Below are positions 27,832-36,587 of a DNA stretch of 64,000 nucleotides, piece after piece. The notes beneath the pieces were generated by a model. That model did not search any database. It was not told the origin of the DNA and saw nothing but the letters and a program-made list of their open reading frames with translations. Each line of letters starts with the position of its first letter. The stretch's first letter is position 1. This DNA comes from an uncultured Microbacteriaceae bacterium (GTDB lineage: Bacteria; Actinomycetota; Actinomycetes; Actinomycetales; Microbacteriaceae): contig CAJAKC010000022.1 of the NCBI GenBank assembly GCA_903940225.1, positions 97,116-161,115 on the forward strand, written 5' to 3'. Made by a program: the position numbers and the translations under genes.

Positions 27832-28335
27832 GTGCAGCTTCTTCGCTCTTTCGGACGTCCCGCTGTCCTGCTTGTCATCGGATTGATTATTCCGTTCATC
27901 GCCACCCACGGAAACGTCGTTGGTTTGCAGTGGCTGACGGCCATATCGGTAGTGTCACTCGCTCTGTGTGACGACCGCTCCACGAACATCACCGCTGCGG
28001 TGTGGTGGATCAACGTGCTCTTCACCGGTGTGACAGTGCTGGGTCTCTTGCTGGGCACAATCGGATCCGTGTCCGCTCTCTCGCTTGCCATTCCGCTCGT
28101 GCTTTTCGAATGCGCGCGCGCGTTCATCCGGTCCGAGCAGTTTGCCGGATGGGGGTCTGCCCTTCTCGCACTCACCCTGGCTGTCCTCGTCTTTTCCAAA
28201 ACAGAAGACTCCACCATTGCGACCGGAGCAATTGGCGCTTGGGCCGTCGTTCTGGGCGTCTTCGGCGCTATTCGACAATCCGAGACCGTCATGGCCTCGG
28301 GTAGAAAGCTGGTGAACCGTGTCACAAAACGATAA
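27832..28335 (+). CDS. Hypothetical membrane protein
   Basis: A 167-residue protein with four to five hydrophobic segments (about 10-27, 32-47, 58-82, 84-95 and 105-122, 132-148) and a basic C-terminal tail. No recognised family motif. The GTG start is set by TAGGCT at 27820-27825, exactly 6 nt upstream, with no ribosome binding site. The next gene overlaps its end by 17 nt, so both are probably expressed together. Function unknown. Confidence 0.6.
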   Translation: MQLLRSFGRPAVLLVIGLIIPFIATHGNVVGLQWLTAISVVSLALCDDRSTNITAAVWWINVLFTGVTVLGLLLGTIGSVSALSLAIPLVLFECARAFIRSEQFAGWGSALLALTLAVLVFSKTEDSTIATGAIGAWAVVLGVFGAIRQSETVMASGRKLVNRVTKR

Positions 28336-28540
28336 GACAAAGCCGTTTCAGATTGTCGGGTTCTCCCTCGGGGCGGGTGTTTTCCTCGGGGGCATTGTCC
28401 TCATGGTTACCCGCGACTTTCGCATGGCCGGGATCTTCGCGGGGGGTGCTTTTGTCGTCACAATCCTCATGCTCGCGATGATCGTGTTGGCAATGAGTCC
28501 GCAGTTACCGAAACGCGATAACAACCCTCACGACATTTAG
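28319..28540 (+). CDS. Small two-helix membrane protein
   Basis: A 73-residue protein with two predicted transmembrane helices (about 10-30 and 38-60) joined by the basic turn TRDFRMAG, and a hydrophilic tail. It starts at GTG 28319 within the end of the preceding membrane-protein gene (17-nt overlap) and ends 4 nt into the convergent purB gene. Similar small proteins are common near dnaB/purB in Actinobacteria, but no function is known. Confidence 0.55.
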   Translation: MSQNDKTKPFQIVGFSLGAGVFLGGIVLMVTRDFRMAGIFAGGAFVVTILMLAMIVLAMSPQLPKRDNNPHDI

Positions 28541-29913
28541 CGGAGAAAATCGACGAGGCCCGATGCCAGACCGGTGTAGGTCGCTGGCGTCAGGGCGAGG
28601 AGTCGCTGTTTTCCCTCGTCGGACATGTCGAGTTCCTCGATGAAGGCGCGAAGCGCATCAACCGTCAACTTCTTGCCGCGCGTGAGTTCCTTCAGCAGTT
28701 CGTAGGGGTTGTCGATTGAGGTTGTTCCGGCCGCTCGTTCGGCGCGCAGCACCGTCTGAATCGCTTCACCCAACACCTCGAGATTGTTGCCGAGATCATC
28801 GAGGAGCGCCTGGCGATTGACCGAAATCTCGCCCAGCCCCGCGATGATGTTGTGAATTGCGAGCAGGGAGTGTCCCAGCGCAACACCGAAGTTGCGCTGC
28901 GTCGTCGAGTCTGTTAGGTCCCGCTGCATGCGCGACGTGACGAGAGTTGCCGCGAGCGCATCGCCCAACGCGGATGCAATCTCGAGGTTCGCTTCAGCAT
29001 TTTCGAACCGAATCGGGTTCACCTTGTGGGGCATGGTGGATGACCCGGTCGCTCCCTTGACCGGAATCTGGGTGATAAATCCGTGAGAAATGTATGTCCA
29101 CACATCGGTGCAGAGGTTGTGCAGGATTCGGTTCACGTGACTAATTCGTGAGAGCAGAACGGCCTGGGTATCGTGAGACTCAATCTGTGTGGTCAACGGG
29201 TTCCACTCAAGCCCGAGCGATTCGACGAAGTCGCGCGAGATCCGCAGCCAGTCCACGTCGGGTGCGGCCACGATGTGAGCCGAATATGTCCCGGTCGCTC
29301 CCGAGAATTTTCCCGTGAGTTGCAACGCGTCGATTTCCGTGACGATCCGCCCGAGGCGATGAGCGAATACCGCTATTTCCTTCCCGAAAGTTGTCGGGGT
29401 CGCGGGCTGCCCGTGCGTGCGCGCAAGCATCGGAGTATCTCGTTCTGCTGTCGCGAGAGCGGTCAGCGCAGCAAGCAGCGTGTGGACAGCCGGGCTCCAG
29501 ACATCGCGGATCGCCGTGGTGAGGGTGATTCCATAGGAAAGATTGTTGATGTCTTCGCTCGTGCACGCGAAATGGGTGAGTTCCGCGATGCGACTTAACC
29601 CCAGTCGCTCGAGGTGCTCGCGGACGAGGTATTCAATCGCTTTGACATCGTGGCGCGTCGTGGCTTCTAGTTCCGCGATGCGAGCCACGTCGGAATCGCT
29701 GAAGCTTGCGGCAACATCCCGCAGGGACGCTATTTCGCGTCCAGAAAGGTGTGCTCCGAAAAGCCCCTCTTCGGCGAGGCGAATGAGCCATTCGATTTCA
29801 ACATGAACCCGGGCACGGTTGAGACCGGCTTCGGAGAGGTGCAGGCTGAGCTCCGATACCGTTGCCGCATATCGCCCGTCGAGCGGGCTGAGCGGTTGCG
29901 GTGAAAGCGCCAT
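28537..29913 (-). CDS. purB: Adenylosuccinate lyase
   Basis: A 458-residue member of the fumarase/aspartase superfamily that cleaves SAICAR to AICAR and adenylosuccinate to AMP plus fumarate in purine synthesis. The active-site signature GSSTMPHKVNPIRFENAE lies near residue 290; THGQPATPTTFGKE and SEDINNLSYG carry further catalytic residues. The sequence start SPQPLSPLDGRYAATVSEL matches the E. coli-type PurB. It is monocistronic here; purA, the partner step to adenylosuccinate, lies at 62173. Confidence 0.97.
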   Translation of the reverse strand: MALSPQPLSPLDGRYAATVSELSLHLSEAGLNRARVHVEIEWLIRLAEEGLFGAHLSGREIASLRDVAASFSDSDVARIAELEATTRHDVKAIEYLVREHLERLGLSRIAELTHFACTSEDINNLSYGITLTTAIRDVWSPAVHTLLAALTALATAERDTPMLARTHGQPATPTTFGKEIAVFAHRLGRIVTEIDALQLTGKFSGATGTYSAHIVAAPDVDWLRISRDFVESLGLEWNPLTTQIESHDTQAVLLSRISHVNRILHNLCTDVWTYISHGFITQIPVKGATGSSTMPHKVNPIRFENAEANLEIASALGDALAATLVTSRMQRDLTDSTTQRNFGVALGHSLLAIHNIIAGLGEISVNRQALLDDLGNNLEVLGEAIQTVLRAERAAGTTSIDNPYELLKELTRGKKLTVDALRAFIEELDMSDEGKQRLLALTPATYTGLASGLVDFLR

Positions 29914-30021
29914 ACTTCCATTCTCCCAGATTTTCTCTCCACCGCCTTGAAAATCGCTGCTCCGTCAACAATTCCGAACCACGCGACCCGACAATCTCGA
30001 GAGGTCACGGACACTCATCCA

Positions 30022-30198
30022 GTGGCTTTCCCCTCGTTTCCTGATCCGGCCGACGAACTTGATGCGGTCGCCGCCGCACTCGAATGGACACTTCATCGCG
30101 ATGACTGGTGGGGACCGGCACGGCGGGCTTACGACGCCGAGCTCACAATTCTTCGCGACGACGCGCGACAGATTGCTGATGAATTGAGAACGACATAG
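30022..30198 (+). CDS. Short helical protein with a WXG-like motif, partner of the hydrolase
   Basis: A 58-residue, mostly helical, acidic protein with DDWWGPARRAYDAEL near its centre, reminiscent of the W-x-G turn of WXG100 helical hairpins. GTG at 30022 is favoured because GACACT lies 6 nt upstream; a TTG start at 29947 would give 83 residues. Its stop overlaps the start of the hydrolase gene by one base, so the two are co-translated. WXG100 membership is only suggested. No ESX secretion genes are seen in the window. Confidence 0.5.
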   Translation: MAFPSFPDPADELDAVAAALEWTLHRDDWWGPARRAYDAELTILRDDARQIADELRTT

Positions 30199-31289
30199 TG
30201 ACTCTTGCTTTTCCCGTTCGTGACATCACCTACTCGGGCGATGCGCTGCGCGGCCGACTCGACGACCTCACCGCAGCGCTGGGGCATGGAACTACCGCCG
30301 CTGTGTCCGCCGCCACCTGGGCCCAGGGCGGTGTGCACCGCGCCATTCTTGCGGCGCGGGTTCGCAGGTTAGTGAGTGAGATCGCCCGTGTTCGGGATGC
30401 CGTCGAGTCCGTTCTGCATACGGTACCGACGACCGAGAGCGCGAGGGTCACGACACTGGAAGGTGCCATCTGCGCGGTTGCCCCCGCCCTGTTGTTCGGC
30501 CCGGTTTCCGTGCTCGCAACGGCCTGGACCGGAGAACTGTGGGCAACGCTTCGCCCACTGTTTACGTACGCGCGCGAATTTGCGCCACAGCGCCCCGCCA
30601 CCAGGGACGACGTGTCCGTCACCGCACTGCCACCCAGCACGTCGCGCCCACCGCACACACTCCGCGATCGAATTGCGCGCATCCCGCGCGGTGACACGCA
30701 CATCCACATCGAGCGCTTCGACAGTTCCGAAGGTTATCGATTCGAGGTCTTCCTGTCGGGTACGAACTTCTCGGGCGGCCCGGACGATCCGTGGAATGCG
30801 TCATCGAACATTGACCTCGCGGTGACCGGTTCGTCGCCCGCTTTACAGGCGGTTCGATCCGCCATGGATGCCGCGGGCGTGACTCGACACACCCCGGTCG
30901 TGTTGACCGGCCACTCACAGGGCGGGCTCATCGCGCTGGCTCTCGCCGAGTCGGGGGATTTCACCGTCGACGCAGTGATCACCGTCGGCACTCCGGTTGG
31001 TGTTGTACCCGACGCGACCACCATTCCGACCGTCCACATCGTCCATCCCGAAGACCCGATTCCCGTCCTGGGAGGAGTCATCGAACGGGAATCCTCGACG
31101 TGGGTCGTTCCCGTGTCGAATGGCGAACGCTGGTTCGATGCGCATCACCGTGAGTCGTACCTTCCCAGTGCGGCCGCTCTCGACGCCATCGAGGACCCAC
31201 GGCTCACGGCGTTGCGCGCCACGATTCAATCAACAGGATCGGGTGTTGCGCGAGACTACCGGGCGATTACGCTGGGCGACCCGCCATGA
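30198..31289 (+). CDS. Alpha/beta hydrolase (lipase-like) with helical N-terminal domain
   Basis: A 363-residue protein. The first 130 residues are helical and contain two hydrophobic stretches (about 90-118), resembling the ESX/LXG-style helical region placed before an enzymatic domain. The C-terminal half holds the nucleophile elbow VVLTGHSQGGLIALALAESG (Ser near residue 239), HPEDPIPVLGG with a probable acid, and a downstream HHRESY that could supply His. It likely hydrolyses an ester; substrate unknown. It lacks a classical signal peptide. It is coupled to the preceding small WXG-like protein and overlaps the convergent DUF360 gene by 23 nt. Confidence 0.65.
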   Translation: MTLAFPVRDITYSGDALRGRLDDLTAALGHGTTAAVSAATWAQGGVHRAILAARVRRLVSEIARVRDAVESVLHTVPTTESARVTTLEGAICAVAPALLFGPVSVLATAWTGELWATLRPLFTYAREFAPQRPATRDDVSVTALPPSTSRPPHTLRDRIARIPRGDTHIHIERFDSSEGYRFEVFLSGTNFSGGPDDPWNASSNIDLAVTGSSPALQAVRSAMDAAGVTRHTPVVLTGHSQGGLIALALAESGDFTVDAVITVGTPVGVVPDATTIPTVHIVHPEDPIPVLGGVIERESSTWVVPVSNGERWFDAHHRESYLPSAAALDAIEDPRLTALRATIQSTGSGVARDYRAITLGDPP

Positions 31290-31668
31290 GGAACGGGCGC
31301 AAGATTATGCCCAGCAGCCAGTTGCTCATCGACATCACGATTGCACCGAGAACACCCCACCAGAAACCGTCGACGACGAGTCCGAAGCCGAGTTGTTGGG
31401 TCACGGACGCGACGAGCATGAACAGCGCGCCGTTGACAACCAGGGCGACCAGTCCGAGCGTGAGCAGATAGATGGGGAACGCGACGATGCGAATGAAGTT
31501 ACCGATGACGGCGTTGATGACCCCGAAGACCGCGGCCACAGAGACATACGACAACACGAGGTTGGCGTCGCCGTCAGCGAAGGGGATGAGGTGGATGCCG
31601 TCGACGAAGAAGTCGGACATCCAGAGTGCGACTGCGTTGGTCAGAAGACCTAAAACCAAACGAACCAT
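31267..31668 (-). CDS. Phage holin family 4/DUF360-type membrane protein
   Basis: A 133-residue protein with four transmembrane segments and the N-terminal VRLVLGLLTNAVALWMSDFFV pattern plus FGVINAVIGNFIRIVAFPIYLLTLGL (two stretches), characteristic of the DUF360 or holin-IV superfamily. Despite the name these are chromosomal proteins of unknown function, common in Actinobacteria and cyanobacteria, and there are no phage genes nearby. On the minus strand TAGGCT lies exactly 6 nt before the ATG (31675-31680), so expression is probably leaderless. Confidence 0.75.
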   Translation of the reverse strand: MVRLVLGLLTNAVALWMSDFFVDGIHLIPFADGDANLVLSYVSVAAVFGVINAVIGNFIRIVAFPIYLLTLGLVALVVNGALFMLVASVTQQLGFGLVVDGFWWGVLGAIVMSMSNWLLGIILRPFLMAGRPA

Positions 31669-31674
31669 GTCGCC

Positions 31675-31702
31675 AGCCTACGCCGACCAGCAGCCCTAGG
31701 CT
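31675..31702. promoter_or_regulatory. Divergent leaderless promoters (DUF360 and hisC/pat)
   Basis: TAGGCT occurs on the minus strand at 31675-31680 and on the plus strand at 31697-31702. Each is placed 6 nt before its start codon (ATG 31668 and GTG 31709), with no ribosome binding sites. Confidence 0.65.
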
Positions 31703-31708
31703 AGAAGG

Positions 31709-32809
31709 GTGAACCTTTTCGAGTCTGAACCGGCGATTCACATTCGCGAGGAAATCCGAACCCTGCCCGCTTACAAGCAGGGCCGCCCGGCTCCAGCAGA
31801 CGCTTTCAAACTGTCGTCGAACGAAAACCCCTATCCGACGCCCGACTGGGTGACAGAGGCAATTTCTGAGGCGTCGGTTGTGAGATATCCCGAATCGACG
31901 TCGCGTGTTGTCCGCGACGCACTCGCACGCCAATGGGGATGCGACACTGACGAGGTCATTGTGGGTGCCGGTTCCGTTTCCATCCTTTACCAACTCATTC
32001 AAGCGACGAGCGGCCCGGGTGACAATGTCGTTTTCGCGTGGCGCTCGTTCGAGGCGTATCCGTGGATTACCACCGTCGCTGGCGCCGAAGCGCGGCGAAT
32101 CCCGAACTTGCCCGACCATCGACATGACCTTGAGGCAATGCTGCGGGCGATTGACGACCGCACCCGGGTCGTCATCCTGTGCACCCCGAACAACCCGACC
32201 GGGGCGGCGATCACCACGGTTGAGTTCGAATCGTTCATGGAGCGCGTTCCAGCGGGTGTGCTCGTCATTCTTGACGAGGCGTACGCCGAATTTTCGAACG
32301 ACCCCGACATCGTCTGTGGAAAAAAACAGAAGGGCAAGTATCCACAGGTCGTGACCCTGCGCACGTTCAGCAAGGCATATGGCCTCGCGGGACTGCGCAT
32401 CGGATATGGGATCGGACATCACGCCATATTCCAGGCCGCCACCGCAACCGCCATCCCCATGGTTGTCACGGAACAAGCGCAACGCGCGGCGCTCGCGGTG
32501 CTTGCGCGCAACGACGAGGCAATGGAAATCGTGCGCGAAATCTGCGATCGTCGAGACCGCGTGTGGGCCGCCTTGGTCGAGCAGGGTTGGGATGTACCAA
32601 AGCCACACGGGAACTTCGTGTGGTTGCCGACCGGGGACCACACCGCCGCCGCCGATGCAATCCTCGACGAGGGCGGTGTCATCGCGCGGGTCTTCGCACA
32701 TGAAGGTATTCGAGTGACCATCGCGGAGGAGGATTCGGTTTCTCCGCTTCTAGCCGCGACCTCTCGAATAGTCGCCGCCAACCTGCACCGACCCGCGTCG
32801 GACGGCTAG
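31709..32809 (+). CDS. Histidinol-phosphate/aromatic aminotransferase (HisC/Pat family)
   Basis: A 366-residue class II fold-type I aminotransferase. KLSSNENPYPTP, CTPNNPTGAAI, ILDEAYAEF and TFSKAYGLAGLRIGY (with the PLP lysine) are the family motifs. It may act as histidinol-phosphate aminotransferase or as the aromatic aminotransferase (Pat) of Actinobacteria; sequence alone does not separate these. No his operon is nearby; the next genes encode a 2-oxoacid dehydrogenase complex, so a role in phenylalanine, tyrosine or branched-chain metabolism is possible. GTG start fits the leaderless pattern. Confidence 0.85.
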   Translation: MNLFESEPAIHIREEIRTLPAYKQGRPAPADAFKLSSNENPYPTPDWVTEAISEASVVRYPESTSRVVRDALARQWGCDTDEVIVGAGSVSILYQLIQATSGPGDNVVFAWRSFEAYPWITTVAGAEARRIPNLPDHRHDLEAMLRAIDDRTRVVILCTPNNPTGAAITTVEFESFMERVPAGVLVILDEAYAEFSNDPDIVCGKKQKGKYPQVVTLRTFSKAYGLAGLRIGYGIGHHAIFQAATATAIPMVVTEQAQRAALAVLARNDEAMEIVREICDRRDRVWAALVEQGWDVPKPHGNFVWLPTGDHTAAADAILDEGGVIARVFAHEGIRVTIAEEDSVSPLLAATSRIVAANLHRPASDG

Positions 32810-32812
32810 TCT
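32807..32812 (+). promoter_or_regulatory. Predicted -10 of the 2-oxoacid dehydrogenase operon
   Basis: TAGTCT overlaps the stop codon of the aminotransferase gene and is followed by six bases and the ATG at 32819. No ribosome binding site is present. Confidence 0.55.
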
Positions 32813-32818
32813 GGAACC

Positions 32819-33934
32819 ATGCCGTACACCGAGGCGACCCTCCAGTTGTTGTCCACCGATGGGACTCTCGTCGAATCGGACCGCACCGCTGAGTATCGTG
32901 CGGTCGTCGACCGTTTGACGGACGATCACCTGCAACTGTTTTATCGCGAGATGTCGACAACGCGCCGTTTTGACATCGAAGCGGGTAATTTACAGCGTCA
33001 GGGACAGCTTGCACTCTGGGTTCCAAGCCTCGGCCAAGAGGCCGCACAGGTGGGGTCGGCGTTCGGAACGCGGCCGCAAGACACCATTTTCCCCTCCTAT
33101 CGAGAGCACGCCGTTGCCCGAATCCGCGGAATCGACCCGATTCATATCGTTGAACTTCTCCGCGGAGTGACAAACGGTGGCTGGAACCCGAACGAATCGA
33201 AGTTTCGCCTTTATACGCTGGTCCTCGCGACCCAGACGCTCCATGCGACGGGCTACGCAATGGGTATCCAGTTCGATGGTTCATTCGCGAAGGGCGACCC
33301 GTCGACGGACGAGGCATGTCTGGTGTATTTCGGGGACGGGTCAACATCAGAAGGTGACCTCAATGAAGCCCTCGTCTTCGCTCAGTCCTACCAGACGCCC
33401 CAGGTGTTCTTCCTGCAGAACAACCAATACGCAATCTCGGTACCCGTGGTGCGCCAGTCCCGCAGCCCCCTTTATTTGCGCGGTGAAGGTTTCGGAATCG
33501 AGTCGTACCAGATCGACGGAAACGATGTCCTCATCTCTTATGCAGCTACTCGACTAGCGATGGATGCTGCCCGGGCAGGTGAAGGTCCCCGGTTCATTGA
33601 GGCACAGACATACCGACTCGGCGCACACACGACCAGCGATGACCCGACCAAGTACCGCGAGAGTTCGGAGGAGGAAGCGTGGAAGCTGCGCGACCCCATC
33701 TCGCGTTTTGAGAAATTCCTTCGCGCGCGAGGCCAATCGGATTCGTTCTTCGAGCAGGTTCGTCAGGAGGGTGAAGACCTCGCCTCCGACATTCGTCGTC
33801 GGACCCTCGAACTCGCCCCGCCCCCCATGGACGTGATGTTCGACCACGTGTACACCGATGACCACCCCGTCATTGACGCCCAAAAGAAGTGGCTCCAGGA
33901 CTACGAGGCATCGTTTGGTGGTGATCACGCGTGA
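32819..33934 (+). CDS. 2-oxoacid dehydrogenase E1 component, alpha subunit
   Basis: A 371-residue thiamine-diphosphate enzyme subunit. TPP/Mg binding is marked by YFGDGSTSEGDLNEALVFAQ and FFLQNNQYAIS (the GDG-x25-NN motif, about residues 170-205); RLGAHTTSDDPTKYR and the phosphorylation-loop region follow. It decarboxylates pyruvate or branched-chain 2-oxoacids and transfers the acyl group to E2. The heterotetrameric alpha/beta form, unlike the AceE homodimer of other Actinobacteria, suggests a branched-chain or alternative pyruvate complex. It overlaps the beta gene by 4 nt. Confidence 0.92.
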   Translation: MPYTEATLQLLSTDGTLVESDRTAEYRAVVDRLTDDHLQLFYREMSTTRRFDIEAGNLQRQGQLALWVPSLGQEAAQVGSAFGTRPQDTIFPSYREHAVARIRGIDPIHIVELLRGVTNGGWNPNESKFRLYTLVLATQTLHATGYAMGIQFDGSFAKGDPSTDEACLVYFGDGSTSEGDLNEALVFAQSYQTPQVFFLQNNQYAISVPVVRQSRSPLYLRGEGFGIESYQIDGNDVLISYAATRLAMDAARAGEGPRFIEAQTYRLGAHTTSDDPTKYRESSEEEAWKLRDPISRFEKFLRARGQSDSFFEQVRQEGEDLASDIRRRTLELAPPPMDVMFDHVYTDDHPVIDAQKKWLQDYEASFGGDHA

Positions 33935-34908
33935 GTGAAAACCTCTCGTTGGCCAAGGCCATCAACCTCGGGCTGCAGCGTGCAATGCAGGAAGACCCGA
34001 AGGTCATGTTGATGGGCGAAGACATTGGAACGCTCGGTGGAGTCTTCCGCGTGACGGAAGGCCTCAAGAACGAATTTGGGGAGGACCGCGTGCTGGACAC
34101 CCCGCTCGCGGAATCCGGAATTGTCGGAACGGCGATTGGCTTGGCGATGCGCGGCTACCGTCCGGTCTGTGAAATTCAGTTCGACGGTTTCGTGTTCCCC
34201 GCTTTCGACCAGATCATGTCGCAACTGGCGAAGCTGACTTCGCGGCACCAGGGGACCCAATCATTCCCCGTCGTGATCCGCATCCCCTACGGCGGACACA
34301 TCGGCGCAGTCGAACACCACCAGGAAAGCCCCGAGGCGTACTTCGCACACACCCCTGGTTTGCGCGTGCTTTCGCCCGCAACTCCAAGCGACGGATACCA
34401 CATGATTCGACAGGCGATCCAGTCGAACGACCCGGTGATTTTCCTCGAACCCAAGGCCCGTTACTGGCCGAAGGGCGATGTCGACTTTGACGCCACCCCG
34501 GCACCCGCCCACCAGTCCCGCGTGATTCGCACGGGAACGGACGTCACCGTTGTGGGTCACGGAGCAATGGTCGCGATGTTGCTCGACGCCGCGGAAGTTG
34601 CCGCACGCGAGGGAATCAGCCTCGAGGTCATCGACTTGCGTTCGCTATCTCCCATCGATTACACGCCGATCATTGCGAGTGTGGAAAAGACGGGTCGTCT
34701 CGTGGTCGCTCAGGAGGCACCCGGCCAGGTGTCGGTCGGTTCCGAAATCGCGGCGACCGTCGCGGAGCGCGCGTACTACTTCCTCGAAGCCCCCGTTCTT
34801 CGCGTCAGCGGTTTCGACACCCCTTTCCCCCCGGCAAACCTGGAGGGGTCGTACCTTCCGGATGTTGACCGTATTCTCGACGCCGTCGATCGAGCGAGAG
34901 GTTTCTAG
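33931..34908 (+). CDS. 2-oxoacid dehydrogenase E1 component, beta subunit
   Basis: A 325-residue E1 beta subunit. GEDIGTLGGVFRVTEGL with the TPP-activating Glu, DTPLAESGIVGTAIGLAMRG, and FDTPFPPANLEGSYLPDVDR at the C-terminus are family hallmarks. It forms the alpha2beta2 E1 with the preceding product. The GTG start overlaps the alpha stop by 4 nt, and the stop is 3 nt before the E2 gene, so all three subunits come from one operon. No E3 gene is present here. Confidence 0.93.
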   Translation: MSENLSLAKAINLGLQRAMQEDPKVMLMGEDIGTLGGVFRVTEGLKNEFGEDRVLDTPLAESGIVGTAIGLAMRGYRPVCEIQFDGFVFPAFDQIMSQLAKLTSRHQGTQSFPVVIRIPYGGHIGAVEHHQESPEAYFAHTPGLRVLSPATPSDGYHMIRQAIQSNDPVIFLEPKARYWPKGDVDFDATPAPAHQSRVIRTGTDVTVVGHGAMVAMLLDAAEVAAREGISLEVIDLRSLSPIDYTPIIASVEKTGRLVVAQEAPGQVSVGSEIAATVAERAYYFLEAPVLRVSGFDTPFPPANLEGSYLPDVDRILDAVDRARGF

Positions 34909-34911
34909 CTC

Positions 34912-36252
34912 ATGTCCGTAGTCAACTTCCCACTCCCGGACGTCGGAGAAGGCCTCACCGAGGCCGAAATCGTCCAGTGGCGCGTCGCGGTGGGCGACAC
35001 CGTCGGAATCAACGACATCCTCGTCGAAATCGAAACGGCGAAGTCGCTCGTCGAACTCCCCAGCCCGTTTGCGGGAACAATCGTTGCGCTTCTCGCCGGC
35101 GAGGGGGACACGGTCCCCGTTGGCACGCCAATCATCCAGGTGGATTCGGAGGGCGGTGTTCCGGCTCCGCTCCACCCAGCCCCTGCACCCGCGGCCGCGC
35201 CGGCGCCAGTATCCAAGACCGAACAGGCCGCCGAGCCGGTTCTGGTCGGATACGGAAGTTCGGGAAATGTGACATCGCGGCGCGGTAACCGAGTGACGAC
35301 AGCCCCTGCTGCTTCGGTGAGTGCAGACTCAAGCGCTGCCGCGGGTGCTAGCGCGACCGAGAACCCCGCCGCCGCACTACTGAATACGGGTGCTCCAGTC
35401 CTCGCAAAGCCGCCGATTCGCAAGATGGCGAAGGAACTCGGCGTCGACCTCGCGAAAGTTATCGCAACTGGCGTGAACGGTGAAATCACCCGCGATGACG
35501 TGGTCCGACAATCCGAAGTCAAAACGGTTTTCCGCAACATTCAAACCCCGGAGTGGCCGAGTGATCGCGAGGAGTACATCCCCGTCAAGGGCATTCGCAA
35601 GGCGATCGCCAGCGCGATGGTTCGATCCAAGTTCGAAGCGCCCCACGTGTCGGTGTTTGTTGACGTTGACGCAACGCGAACGATGGATTTCGTCAAACGA
35701 CTCAAGGCGTCACCGGACTTCCAGGGCATTCGCATTTCGCCCCTCCTCCTCATGGCGCGAGCGGTCATCTGGGCGGTTCAGCGAAACCCCACCGTCAACT
35801 CATCGTGGACGGACAAGGACATCATCGTTCACCACTATGTGAACCTCGGAATTGCGGCGGCGACACCGCGCGGGCTGATTGTTCCCAACGTCAAAGAGGC
35901 GCACACGCTCAACATGAAGCAGCTCGCAATGGCACTCGAGGGCCTCACTGTCACTGCGCGTGATGGCAAAACAACCCCCGAAGACATGTCAAATGGAACG
36001 ATCACCATCACGAACCTCGGGTCGTTCGGTGTGGATACGGGAACCCCGATCATCAACCCGGGCGAGGTCAGCATCGTCGCGCTCGGAACCATCAAGCAAA
36101 AGCCCTGGGTCGTCGACGGTCAGGTTGAGGTTCGCTACGTCACGACGATTGGCGCCTCGTTTGACCACCGTGTCGTCGACGGGGATGTTGCGAGCCGATT
36201 CCTCGCGGACATCGCGAGCATTATCGAGGAGCCCGCGCTTCTCCTCGACTAA
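34912..36252 (+). CDS. 2-oxoacid dehydrogenase E2 component (dihydrolipoamide acyltransferase)
   Basis: A 446-residue E2. The N-terminal lipoyl domain carries the modified lysine in [17 protein letters not shown] (about residue 44); an Ala/Pro-rich linker follows, then the E1/E3-binding domain ([21 protein letters not shown], about 163-183) and the catalytic core ending [15 protein letters not shown] with the active-site His. It accepts the acyl group from E1 and transfers it to CoA. A single lipoyl domain is present. E3 must be encoded elsewhere. Confidence 0.94.
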   Translation: MSVVNFPLPDVGEGLTEAEIVQWRVAVGDTVGINDILVEIETAKSLVELPSPFAGTIVALLAGEGDTVPVGTPIIQVDSEGGVPAPLHPAPAPAAAPAPVSKTEQAAEPVLVGYGSSGNVTSRRGNRVTTAPAASVSADSSAAAGASATENPAAALLNTGAPVLAKPPIRKMAKELGVDLAKVIATGVNGEITRDDVVRQSEVKTVFRNIQTPEWPSDREEYIPVKGIRKAIASAMVRSKFEAPHVSVFVDVDATRTMDFVKRLKASPDFQGIRISPLLLMARAVIWAVQRNPTVNSSWTDKDIIVHHYVNLGIAAATPRGLIVPNVKEAHTLNMKQLAMALEGLTVTARDGKTTPEDMSNGTITITNLGSFGVDTGTPIINPGEVSIVALGTIKQKPWVVDGQVEVRYVTTIGASFDHRVVDGDVASRFLADIASIIEEPALLLD

Positions 36253-36256
36253 TTAT

Positions 36257-36300
36257 TGAGAAACGTTCTCATTAGTGCTAGAGTGTGAGAATGATTATCA
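36257..36300. promoter_or_regulatory. Two Zur/Fur-like boxes over the promoter and start of the His-rich gene
   Basis: TGAGAA-ACG-TTCTCA (36257-36271) and TGAGAATGATTATCA (36286-36300) are near-perfect palindromes resembling the actinobacterial Zur box TGAAAATGATTTTCA. The second covers the predicted transcription start and the ATG at 36291; the -10 TAGAGT (36279-36284) lies between them. A Fur/Zur gene is the next gene downstream. Confidence 0.7.
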
Positions 36301-36578
36301 ATAAGCTCGCCGAAACCGGCCACGACCACGCAGACGAATCGATGTCCTTCTGGGATGAAGTCGTCTCCATCACCTTCGACCCGGCGCACATCGTCGGCGA
36401 AGTGTTCTGGCAACTCGTCTTCGATGTCGTCCTCGTCGCATTCCTTTACGGTGTCGTATTCAAGAAGTGGTTGTTGCCGAAACTGCGGAAGCAGATTCAC
36501 ACCGAACTCGACAACGAACACGGCATCGAACACCACGACGACCACATCCACATCAAGGGCGCCAAAGACCACGACTAG
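36291..36578 (+). CDS. Small histidine-rich membrane protein, probably Zur-controlled
   Basis: A 95-residue protein with one clear transmembrane helix (about 40-60, FWQLVFDVVLVAFLYGVVF). Histidine/aspartate-rich segments lie on both sides: GHDHADE near the N-terminus and, after a basic stop-transfer patch, a tail with EHHDDHIHIKGAKDHD. This composition suggests binding of Zn or a similar metal. ATG at 36291 is chosen because TAGAGT lies 6 nt upstream; a GTG two codons earlier is less likely. Two Zur-like palindromes cover this promoter and a Fur/Zur gene follows 9 nt after the stop. No known family is recognised. Confidence 0.75.
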   Translation: MIINKLAETGHDHADESMSFWDEVVSITFDPAHIVGEVFWQLVFDVVLVAFLYGVVFKKWLLPKLRKQIHTELDNEHGIEHHDDHIHIKGAKDHD

Positions 36579-36581
36579 GCT
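36576..36581 (+). promoter_or_regulatory. Predicted -10 of the zur gene (leaderless)
   Basis: TAGGCT overlaps the TAG stop of the His-rich gene and lies exactly 6 nt before the GTG start of the regulator. Confidence 0.55.
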
Positions 36582-36587
36582 CGGGGT

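Noticed and set aside
31267..31668. Prophage remnant because of a holin-type protein
   Set aside because: The protein is of the chromosomal DUF360 type and no lysin, integrase, capsid or repeats are nearby.
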